From the NCBI RefSeq assembly GCF_048569485.1, contig NC_134353.1, forward strand, positions 66,470,221-66,534,220: a DNA stretch of 64,000 nt, read 5' to 3'. The translations under genes and the position numbers were made by a program. The stretch is from Anomaloglossus baeobatrachus. Taxonomy: Eukaryota; Chordata; Amphibia; Anura; Aromobatidae. Positions within the stretch are counted from its first letter, which is position 1. Every line of letters begins with the position of its first letter. The notes under the pieces were generated by a model that saw only the letters and a list, made by a program, of their open reading frames with translations, had not been told where the DNA came from and did no database searches. Positions 13,501 through 25,500 of this stretch are shown here, piece by piece.

Positions 13501-16500
13501 AGTGAAACCGAAAGTAGGCCTCCGGCGAAGCCGGGGCCTAAATTTGAGCGGTGCGGCCGGCGCGCAGGCACTATCGGCGCGGTTCTCAGGCGACAGCCAG
13601 AGAACCCGCCGGAAATGTCACAAAAAACACTCAGCACACTCTCCCACAACAATAAAGTACAAGGGACCCCCATATATAAATGTCTCAGGTACTTAGCTTG
13701 CTGAGACGCAGGGTTCCCAGTCCCTGGGGGCGAGTGCTCCGGTCCAGCAGGATCCTGAAGGGCTGCGGATGGAGACCGGTCTCCTGCCAAGCATGGAGAA
13801 CCGTGCTGGCTCCCACTTCAAGCCAGAGCCCAAGCAGGGATGGTGAATGAGCACGGCATGTAACGCTCCAGCCTTGGAATCAACCTTAACAGCACCGCCG
13901 ACACAGTGGGGTGAGAAGGGACATGCCGGGGGTCCAGGCTTGGACCCGCTTTTCTTCAAACTCTTTCCAAAAATGAAAAATCAGATGAGAATGCATGTGT
14001 GGATGTATGCCTCCTGAACACAAAGCGATAAACTGGCTAGATCTGGTTCTCCAGGGGGTGTATAAGCTCAGAGGGAGGAGCTACACTTTTGAGTGTAGTA
14101 CTTTGTGTGTCCCCCGGAGGCAGAAGCTATACACCCAATGTCTGGGTCTCCCATATGAACGATAAAGAAAACTGGTTGCTCCTCATTGGAGGTAACCATT
14201 GTCCGATCCCATTACAAGCTCTGCCGTGTGTTCTTGCATGGTCCGGCAAAAGGGGAAAAAAAAAAAGGACACCTACTTGTCTTATCACTGCAGAATAGGA
14301 TACTAGTTGGCTGGAGAATGGCCCTGATTACTGGTGAGAATCCTAATGGATGTCAAACCCTCCGCAGATGGACGTCTATTCTTTTTTGTCTGAACATCCA
14401 AGGGTCGTTATAATTTGACTTTCACAAATAGGTAACACTAGGGAGCCACTTCTCTTCTTTTAATCCATTCATAGTCCACAACGGGCATGTAAAGCCGGTA
14501 GAAATCCCCAACTTAAAAAAATAAGAGGGACAACGCACCTCCTTGCAGTCTCTTGAAGCTTCTCTCTGGCCAGGAACTGATTGTCCCTGCGGATTTCTCG
14601 GACGGCGCCCTTAAATTCCCTCTTGTGTTTGTGGATCAGCCTCTTCCGCTCGCGCTCCACTTTGTTACATCCCTGTTTCTTGCCGAACTCCAGCCTGCCA
14701 GGACGACAAAAAAAAATAAACAAATTAAATTTACAAAAAAAAAAAAAAATATGAAAGACAAAAATCACTATCTCAAGTCACCACCACCAGGGGTGCAGCT
14801 CTATATTTCCGGGTCCACTCGCTGGATGTACTCACACAGGCATGACTTTGGGAGTGAACATCTTCTTTGGGACGGGCATCTGCTTCTCAAAGACAAGAGG
14901 ACTATAGGGCTTTGTGCTGTACTTCTCGATATCTTCTAGTATGTTCTTACATGAGTCCTGAAACAGAAGATACCGGTGTCTTAAAAACACATCACAAAAG
15001 GTCATATATGCAGAATACGTAGCCACTACACCGTTGTTCAAGTGTTGTCTGCATGCCCACCTCTGAATCAGCGTTACAATAGAATATACCATTAACTTGA
15101 GAACGGCGGCAGCTATAGGCATAGAAGTGGTGTCTAGGTATAGTAAAGCTACGCAATGAAACCACCTATAGCGCCACCTGGTGGAAAACAACGGAGTTAG
15201 CATTTTTATCTCGAAAACGGAACGAGAGAGAGAAAAAAAAAAAAAAAAAGAGAATTTTGTTTACTTACCGTAAATTCTTTTTCTTATAGTTCCGTACTGG
15301 GAGACCCAGACCTTGGGTGTATAGCTTCTGCCTCCGGAGGATACAAAGTACTACACCTAAAAGGTGAAGCTCCTCCCTCTGAGCCTATACACCCCCTGGT
15401 GAACCAGTCACAACCAGTTTAGTGCAAAAGCTGAAGGAGAATAGCCACCCACAAGTAGAACAGAGCAAGAGCCGGAACAACCGGAGACTCTGTTCACGAC
15501 AACAGCATGTGAAAACACACGGAACAAGGAAATTGCCAACAGGCAACAGGGAGGGTGCTGGGTGTCCCAAGACGGAACTATAAGAAAAAGAATTTACGGT
15601 AAGTAAACAAAATTCTCTTTTTCTTTAACGTTCCTTTGGGAGAACCAGACCATGGGACGTCTCAAAGCAGTCCATGGGTGGGAAATAAACAAAAAAACTA
15701 AGAAGTAGGCAGAAACCTAACTTCACAAATGGGCGACCGCCGCCTGAAGGATGCGTCTGCCCAAGCTTGCATCTGCCGAAGCATGAGCATGCACTTGGTA
15801 GTGCTTCGAGAAGGTATGCAGGCTAGCCCAAGTGGCAGCCGGACAGACTTGCTGAGCCGTAGCCTGGTGCCGAAAAGCCCAAGAGGCACCGACAGCCCTT
15901 GTCGAGTGCGCTTTGATCCCCGGCGGGGGAGGAGCCTGCGAACTTTGGTAGGCGTCCGAAATGGTCGACCTAATCCAACGGGCTAAGGTCGGCTTAGAAG
16001 CAGGGAGGCCCTTGCGCCGACCTGTGGTTAGCACAAAAAGAGAGGTACACCGCCTAAGCGCAGCGGTGCGAGACACATAGATCCGGAGAGCACGCACCAG
16101 ATCTAGAGTATGTAGAGCTTTTTCAAAGCGATGAACAGGGGCCGGACAGAAGGAAGGTAAGGTAATGTCCTGGTTAAGGTGGAAGGGAGAATCCACCTTA
16201 GGAAAAAAGTCCGGAGTGGGACGGAGAACCACCTTGTCTTGATGAAAGACTAAAAAGGGTGACTCCGAGGAGAGCGCAGCCAAATCAGAAACTCTCCTGA
16301 GAGAAGTTATAGCAACCAGAAAGGCCACTTTCTGTGAGAGACGATACAAAGAAACCTCCCTAAGGGGCTCAAAGGGGGGTTTCTGCAAGACCGTGAGAAC
16401 CAAGTTAAGGTCCCAGGGGTCCAAGGGCCGCCGGTAAGGCGGGATGTGAGACGCGCCCTGCATGAAGGTGCGGACCTGAGCCAGCCGAGCGAGACGCCGC

Positions 16501-19500
16501 TGGAACAGGACTGACAGGGCCGAAACCTGTCCCTTGAGAGAGTTGAGGGACAGACCTAGCTGCAGACCGGACTGTAGAAAAGACAGAAGGGTCGGCAAGG
16601 AGAATGGCCAAGGAGAATGGCCGGTAGAGTGACACCAGGACAGGAAAATTTTCCAAGTCCTGTGATAGATCTTAGCGGACGAAGACTTACGGGCCCGAGT
16701 CATAGTGGAGATGACTTCAGGGGGAATACCAGAAGCCGTCAAAATCCAGGACTCAAGAGCCACGCCGTCAATTTGAGGGCCGCAGAATTCGGGCGGAAGA
16801 ACGGACCTTGCGAGAGTAGGTCTGGACGGTCCGGGAGAGGCCACGGCATCTCTACGGACAGTTGGAGCAGGTCCGGATCCCAAGCTCGCCTGGGCCAGTC
16901 CGGTGCCATGAGGATGACTCGACGACCCTCCATTCTGATCTTGCGCAGGACTCTGGGCAAGAGGGCTAGAGGGGGAAACACGTAGGACAGACGAAACTGG
17001 GACCAGTCCTGAACCAGAGCGTCCGCGGCGAAGGCCTGAGGATTGTGGGAGCGAGCCACGTAGACAGGAACTTTGTTGTTGTGACGGGATGCCATTAGGT
17101 ACACGTCCGGAGTGCCCCATTTGCGGTAGATCGACTGAAATACTGCCGGGTGCAGGGACCACTCGCCACTGTCCACGGTTTGACGACTGAGATAATCTGC
17201 TTCCCAGTTTTCCACGCCTGGGATGTGGACTGCGGATATGGTGGACTTGGAGTCCTCCGTCCATTGAAGGATGCGTTGAACCTCCAACATTGCCAGGCGG
17301 CTGCGTGTCCCGCCTTGGTGATTGATGTAGGCAACCGCTGTCGCGTTGTCCGACTGGACTCTGATGTGCTTGCCCGCCAACAGGTGGTGAAAGGCTAAGA
17401 GAGCTAGAAACACAGCTCTGGTTTCCAGCACATTGATCGAGAGGGCTGATTCGGACGGAGTCCAAGTGCCCTGCGCACTGTGGTGGAGATATACCGCTCC
17501 CCAGCCGGATAGACTGGCATCCGTGGTGAGGATCACCCAGGACGGGGCCAGGAAGGAGCGTCTCTGAGACAGAGAGAGAGGGGCCGAAGCCACCACTGAA
17601 GGGAGCCCCTGGTCTGTGGCGACAGAGCCACTAACCTGTGCAAGGAGGAAGCCCGCTTGTCCCAACAGCGGAGAATGTCCAGCTGCAGGGGACGGAGATG
17701 GAACTGGGCAAAGGGAACCGCCTCCATTGACGCCACCATCTGACCCAGCACCTGCATTAGGTGCCTGATGGAATGACGGCGGGGCCTCAGCAGAGAGCGC
17801 ACCGCCAGATGGAGGGACTGCTGTTTGACTAAGGGCAGCTTCACAAGTGCCGGCAGAGTCTCGAATTGCATCCCTAGGTACGTGAGCCTCTGGGTCGGAG
17901 TCAGAGTGGATTTGGGCAGATTGACAAGCCACCCGAATGGGACTAGAGTGGCGAGAGTGAGCGAGACACTCCGCTGACAGTCTGCGCTGGATGAAGCCTT
18001 GACTAGAAGGTCGTCCAGGTAAGGAATCACTGCCAACCCCTGGAGGTGCAGAACCGCAACCACTACTGCCATGACCTTGGTGAATACTCGAGGAGCCGTG
18101 GCTAACCCGAAGGGGAGAGCCACGAATTGGAAATGTTCCTCTCCGATTGCAAAACGTAGCCAACGCTGGTGTGAAACTGCAATTGGCACATGCAGATAGG
18201 CATCTCTGATGTCGATTGATGCCAGGAAATCTCCTTGTGTCATTGAGGCAATGACTGATCGCAGAGACTCCATGCGAAAATGCCGCACCTGAACATGCTT
18301 GTTGAGAAGCTTGAGATCCAGGATGGGCCGGAAGGAACCGTCCTTTTTGGGGACTAGGAAGAGATTTGAGTAGAAACCTGTGAAGCCGGGCGGGAACCGG
18401 TACAATTACTCCGTCAGCCTGCAAGGATACCACGGCCTGAGAGAAGGCGGCGGCCTTGGAGCAGGGGGGAGTTGACAGAAAAAATCTGTTTGGCTGGCTG
18501 GAAGAGAATTCTATCCTGTAGCCGTGGGAGATGATATCCCGCACCCACTGATCGGAGACGTGTTGAAACCACACGTCGCCAAAGTGGGAGAAGCCTGCCA
18601 CCGACCAAGGACGTTGCTGGCGCGGCCAGATAGTCAAGAGGCGGCTGCCTTAGTGGCAGCAGCTCCTGCGGTCTTCTGAGGACGCGGATTCGTGCGCCAG
18701 AAGGGTTTTTGGTCCTTGGCTGAGTTAGTGGACGAGGCCGAGGGCCTAGAGGATGACCAGTTGGAGGAATGAAAGGAACGAAACCTCGACTGGTTCCTAC
18801 CCTGGGCAGGTTTCCTGGTTTTAGTTTGTGGCATGGAAGTACTCTTCCCGCCAGTAGCTTCCTTAATAATTTCATCCAGTTGTTCACCGAATAGCCTGGA
18901 TCCAGCAAAAGGGAGCCCAACAAGGTACTTCTTTGAAGAAGCATCTGCCTTCCACTCTCGAAGCCACAAGATCCTGCGGATAGCGAGGGAATTAGGCGAA
19001 GCCCCTGCAGTGCGGTGAGAAGCCTCCAGCATGGCAGACATGGCATAGGATGAAAAAGCTGAAGCTTGGGAAGTTAAGGCAACCATCTCGGGCATGGATT
19101 CCCTGGTGAGGGAATGCATCTCCTCTAGAGAAGCAGAGATGGCTTTGAGAGCCCACACTGCTGCAAAAGATGGGGAGAACGAGGCCCCTGCCGCCTCATA
19201 TACAGATTTAGCCAGAAGGTCAACCTGGCGGTCAGTGGAATCCTTCAGAGAGGTGCCATCAGCCACTGATACAACTGTCCGGGCTGAGAGTCTAGACACC
19301 GGAGGGTCTACCTTAGGTGAATGAGCCCACTCCTTGACCACCTCAGGTGGAAAGGGAAAACGATCATCAGAACCACGCTTTGGGAAGCGTTTGTCAGGAC
19401 AGGCCCTAGGCTTGATCACAGTGGTCTGAAAACTGGAGTGGTTAAAGAACACACTCCTTGTCCCCTTAGGCAAGGTAAACTGGTGCTTTTCTGCCAGGGA

Positions 19501-22500
19501 GGGTTGCTCCTCTGATACTGGCGGATTGAGGTCCAGTACAGAATTAATGGACGCAATCAAATCACTAACATCTGAGTCACTTTCGGACAGATCAATGGGG
19601 CACATGGAAGTAGCCTCCGAGCCCCCAGTAACGGCATCCTCTTCGTCCTGCGAGTCAGCTCTTGAATCAGAGCCGCGGGACGAGGAAAGAGAGGGTGCCC
19701 TGCGTCTCCTCTTAGGAGGACGGGGTCTGGGACCAGATGAAAAATCCTCTGTGAGCTCCGCTGAGAGAGCCCTAGCAGCAGAGGCGCCCTAAGAAGGGGG
19801 CTGATGCATGTTCAGCAAAGTCCGGGACAGCTGTCCCATGGAGTCGGCAAAAGACTGGGAGAATGACCTAGTGAAGGATTCTACCCAAGCCGGGGGTTCA
19901 GAGTCGGAGCAGCCGGAGGGACCACTGTGGGTGCGATTCCAGGCTGAGGCATTGTCAGGTTAGAGCAGGCATCACAATGTGGATATGTGCTCGGTTCAGG
20001 CAGTACGAGCTTACATGCAGTGCATATTGAGTACAGCCTTGCAGCCTTGCTCCTTGTGTGAGACATGCTGCTGAAGTGGGGGCTCTGAGCCAGAATGACC
20101 CCCAGAGAGTATATAAGCAGGTCCACAACCGGAGGTTGTGACTTACCAGACTGTTTGTGTGCCCTCCAGATCCCACAGCCCGGACCCCCAGACAGATTAG
20201 CAGGGATGCTGCAGCCAGCGCCGATCGCTGAGGAACGCTGATAAAATGGCGCCGGAGCGAGGAGAGGGGGCGGGACCTACTCTGAGAGCGGGATCTGGAG
20301 GGCCAAGGAGATTTACAGGGGAGGGACATTTACTCAGAGAGGAGTGTCCCTCCCCTGTGCTGAACGGCCGCTGGGCGGAGCCGCACTGTCCCTCTGCATG
20401 ATTGACATGCAAGGGCAGTGAAATCGAAACCAGGCCTCCGGCGAAGCCGAGGCCTAAATTTAAGCGATGCGGCCGGCGCGCAGGCCCCATCGGCGCGGTT
20501 CTCAGGTGACAACCAGAGAACCGGCCGGAAAGGTAAGAACAGTTACACAGCACACTCTCCCCAACAATAAAGTACAAGGGACCCCCGAATGAAGGGAATT
20601 TTGTTTACTTACCGTAAATTCCTTTTCTTCTAGCTCCAATTGGGAGACCCAGACAATTGGGTGTATAGGCTATGCCTCCGGAGGCCGCACAAAGTATTAC
20701 ACTAAAAGTGTAAAGCTCCTCCCCTTCTGCCTATACACCCCCCGTGGTCACACGGGCTGCTCAGTTTTGGTGCAAAAGCAAGAAGGAGGAAAAAACAATT
20801 ATAAACTGGTTAAAGTAAGCTCAATCCGAAGGAAAATCGGAGAACTGAAACCATTCAACATGAACAACATGTGTACACAAAAAAACAGGGGCGGGTGCTG
20901 GGTCTCCCAATTGGAGCTAGAAGAAAAGGAATTTATGGTAAGTAAACAAAATTCCCTTCTTCTTTGTCGCTCCATTGGGAGACCCAGACAATTGGGACGT
21001 CCAAAAGCAGTCCCTGGGTGGGTAAATAATACCTCATAATAGAGCCGTAACGGCTCTGGCCTACAGGTGGCTAACCGCCGCCTGAAGGACTCGCCTACCT
21101 AGGCTGGCATCTGCCGAAGCATAGGTATGCACCTGATAGTGTTTCGTGAAAGTGTGCAGGCTCGACCAGGTAGCAGCCTGACACACCTGCTGAGCCGTAG
21201 CCTGGTGCTTCAAAGCCCAGGATGCACCCACGGCTCTGGTAGAATGGGCTTTCAGCCGTGAGGGAACCGGAAGCCCTGCAGAACGGTAAGCTTCGAGAAT
21301 TGGTTCCTTGATCCACCTAGCTAGGGTTGATTTGGAAGCCTGTGACCCTTTACGCTGGCCAGCGATAAGGACAAAGAGTGCATCCGAGCGGCGCAGCGGC
21401 GCCGTACGAGAAATGTAGTACCTGAGTGCTCTCACCAGATCTAACAAGTGCAAATCCTTTTCACAATGGTGAACTGGATGAGGATAAAAAGAAGGTAAGG
21501 AGATATCCTGATTCAGATGAAAGGGGGATACCACTTTAGGGAGAAATTCCGGAACCGGACGCAGAACCACCTTATCTTGGTGAAACACCAGGAAGGGGGC
21601 TTTGCATGACAGAGCTGCGAGCTCCGACACTCTCCGAAGTGAAGTGATTGCTACTAGGAAAACCACTTTCTGTGAAAGGCGTGCGAGAGAAATATCTTTC
21701 ATTGGCTCAAACGGTGGTTTCTGAAGAACCAGCAGTACCCTGTTCAGATCCCAGGGTTCCAACGGACGTTTGTAAGGAGGCACGATGTGACAAACCCCCT
21801 GCAGGAACGTCCGTACTTGTGGAAGTCTGGCTAGGCGCTTCTGAAAAAACACAGAGAGCGCAGAGACTTGTCCCTTAAGGGAGCCGAGTGACAAACCCTT
21901 TTCTAATCCGGACTGAAGAAAAGACAGGAAAGTGGGCAAGGCAAATGGCCAGGGAGAAAAACTCCCAGCAGAGCACCATGACAGGAATATTTTCCACGTC
22001 CTGTGGTAGATCCTGGCGGACGTTGGTTTCCTAGCCTGTCTCATAGTGGCAATGACTTCCTGAGACAATCCTTTGGACGCTAAGATCCAGGACTCAATGG
22101 CCACACAGTCAGGTTCAGGGCCGCAGAATTCTAATGGAAAAACGGCCCTTGAGACAGTAAGTCTGGACGGTCTGGTAGTGCCCACGGTTGGCCGACCGTG
22201 AGATGCCACAGATCCGGGTACCACGACCTCCTCGGCCAGTCTGGAGCGACGAGGATGGCGCGGCGGCAGTCGGCCCTGATCTTGCGTAACACTCTGGGCA
22301 ACAGAGCCAGAGGAGGAAACACATAAGGGAGTTGAAACTGCGACCAATCCTGAACTAAGGCGTCTGCCGCCAGAGCTCTGTGATCGTGAGATCGCGCCAT
22401 GAATGCCGTGACCTTGTTGTTGTGCCGGGATGCCATTAGGTCGACGTCCGGCATCCCCCAGCGGCAACAGATCTCCTGAAACACGTCCGGGTGAAGAGAC

Positions 22501-25500
22501 CATTCGCCTGCGTCCATGCCCTGGCGACTGAGAAAGTCTGCTTCCCAGTTTTCCACGCCTGGGATGTGAACTGCGGAGATGGTGGAGGCCGTGGCTTCCA
22601 CCCACATCAAAATCCGTCGGACTTCCTGGAAGGCTTGCCGACTGCGTGTCCCGCCTTGGTGGTTGATGTAAGCCACCGCTGTGGAGTTGTCCGATTGAAT
22701 TCGGATCTGCTTGCCTTCCAGCCACTGCTGGAAAGCCTTCAGGGCAAGATACACTGCTCTGATTTCCAGGACATTGATCTGGAGTGAGGACTCTTGCTGA
22801 GTCCACGTACCCTGGGCCCTGTGGTGGAGAAAAACTGCTCCCCACCCTGACAGACTCGCGTCCGTCGTGACCACTGCCCAGGATGGAGGTAGAAAGGATT
22901 TCCCGTTCGATAGTGAAGTGGGAAGAAGCCACCACCGAAGAGAAGCTTTGGTTGCTTGAGAAAGAGAGACGTTTCTGTCGAGAGACGTCTGATTCCTGTC
23001 CCATTTGCGTAGGATGTCCCATTGAAGAGGACGCAGATGAAACTGCGCAAAAGGAACTGCCTCCATTGCCCTACCATCTTCCCTAGGAAGTGCATGAGGC
23101 GCCTCAGGGAGTGCGACTGGCCCTGCAGGAGAGATTGCACTCCTGTCTGTAGTGAACGCTGTTTGGTCAGCGGGAGCTTCACTATCGCTGCTAGAGTATG
23201 AAACTCCATGCCAAGATATGTTAGCGATTGAGCCGGTGTCAGATTTGACTTTGGAAAGTTGATAATCCACCCGAAACTCTGGAGAGTTTCTAGAGTAGCG
23301 TTGAGGCTGTGTTGGCATGCCTCTTGAGAGGGTGCCTTGACCAGCAGATCGTCCAAGTAAGGAATCACTGAGTGACCCCGAGAGTGGAGTACTGCTACTA
23401 CTGAAGCCATGACCTTGGTGAAGACCCGTGGGGCTGTCGCCAGGCCGAACGGCAGTGCCACGAACTGCAGGTGCTCGTGTCCTACTGCAAAGCGCAGGAA
23501 GCGCTGATGCTCTGCAGCAATCGGTACGTGGAGATAAGCATCTTTGATATCGATCGATGCGAGGAAATCTCCTTGGGACATTGAGGCGATGACGGAGCGG
23601 AGGGATTCCATCCGGAACCGCCTGGTCTTCACGTGTTTGTTGAGTAGTTTCAGGTCCAGGACAGGACGGAAAGACCCGTCCTTCTTTGGAACCACAAACA
23701 GGTTGGAGCAAAATAGCATCGGCTCGCTCGGGAGGCGGAGAAGTTTTGAAGAATCGAGCCGGAGGACGAGAGCTGAACTCTATCCTGTAACCGTGAGACA
23801 GAATGTCTCTCACCCACCGGTCTTGTACCTGTGGCAGCCAGATGTCGCAAAAGCGGGAGAGCCTGCCACCGACCGAGGATGCGGTGTGAAGTGGCTGCAA
23901 GTCATGAGGAAGCCGTCTTGGTAGCGGCACCTCCGGCGGTCTTTTTAGGATGTGAGTTAGACCGCCATGAGTCGGAGACCCTCTGATTTTTCTGAGGCCT
24001 TTTGGACGAGGAGAATTGAGACTTGCCCGCGCCCCGAAAGGACCGAAACCTCGACTGCCCTTTCCTCGGAGGGGGTCTGTTCGGTTTGGGTTGGGGCAAG
24101 GATGTATCCTTTCCCTTGGATTGTTTGATGATTTCATCCAAACGCTCGCCAAACAATCTGTCGCCAGAAATTGGCAAACTGGTTAATCGCTTTTTGGAAG
24201 CAGAATCTGCCTTCCATTCCCGAAGCCACAAGGCCCTGCGGAGTACCACCGAATTGTCGGCTGCAACCGCCGTCCGGCTCGCAGAGTCCAGGACAGCATT
24301 AATAGCGTAAGACGCCAAAGCCGAGGTCTGAGTGGTAATGGACGCCACTTGTGGTGCGGACGTGCGTGTGGCTGCTTCAATTTGCGCTTGACCTGCTGAG
24401 ATAGCTTGCAGCGCCCATACAGCTGCGAATGCTGGGGCAAAAGAAGCGCCTATAGCTTCATAGATGGATTTCAACCAGAGCTCCATCTGCCTGTCAGTGG
24501 CATCTTTGAGTGAAGCCCCATCTTCCACTGCAAGTATGGATCTAGCCGCCAGTCTGGAGATTGGAGGATCCACTTTGGGACACTGAGTCCAACTTTTAAC
24601 CACGTCAGGGGGAAAAGGATAACGTGTATCCTTAAGACGCTTAGAAAAACGCTTATCCGGACAAGCATGGTGATTCTGGACTGCCTCTCTGAAATCAGAG
24701 TGGTCCAGAAACATACTCGGTGTACGCTTGGGAAACCTGAAACGGAATTTCTCCTGTTGAGAAGCCGCCTCCTCTGCCGGAGGAGCTGAGGGAGAAATAT
24801 CCAGCATTTGATTGATGGACGCAATAAGATCGTTCACTATGGCGTCCCCGTCTGGAGTATTAAGATTGAGAGCGCTCTCAGGATCAGAATCCTGATCAAC
24901 TGTTTCCGCTTCATCAATCCGAGATTCCCCTTGCTGAGACCCTGAACAATATGATGATGTTGAGGGAAAATCTAAGCGAGCTCGCTTAGTCGGTCTGGGG
25001 CTGGGGTCTGTGTCAGAACCCTCAGCCTGGGATCTATGAGATACCCCGGGAGGACCTTGTTGGTCCAACTGAGGGGGGCCAGGGAACACAGATTCAACAG
25101 AGTCCCTGTGCTGAGATATCGGCCTGGACTGCAAGGCTTCTAGTATCTTAGCCATAGTGTCAGAGAGTTTTGCAAACTCTGTCCCTGTCACCTGGACATT
25201 GTCAGCAGGTGGCTCGTTCTGGGCCCCTCTTAGCAGAGGCTCTGGCTGAGCAAGTGACACAGGGCTCGAGCACTGTACACAATGAGGGTCAGTGGAACCT
25301 GCCGGTAGCGGGGTCGTACATGCGGCGCAGGCAGCATAATAAGCCTGTGTTTTGGCACCCCTGCCTTGTGGGCGCCATGCTATTATATTCCCTAAGCAAC
25401 ACAATAGGGTATATAGCCAGAATCAACTGTGCACCATACAGTGTAAATTGTATAGTTACACTACTGCACAAATGGGGCTAGCACCACAGGTGCTGTTTAC

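Noticed and set aside
14836-14840. Donor GTGTGA at 14838 for the NOP14 exon 14957-14836
   Set aside because: It would leave the wrong phase for the next exon. GTGAGT at 14835 is consensus and gives KVMPVLEFG, matching the family.
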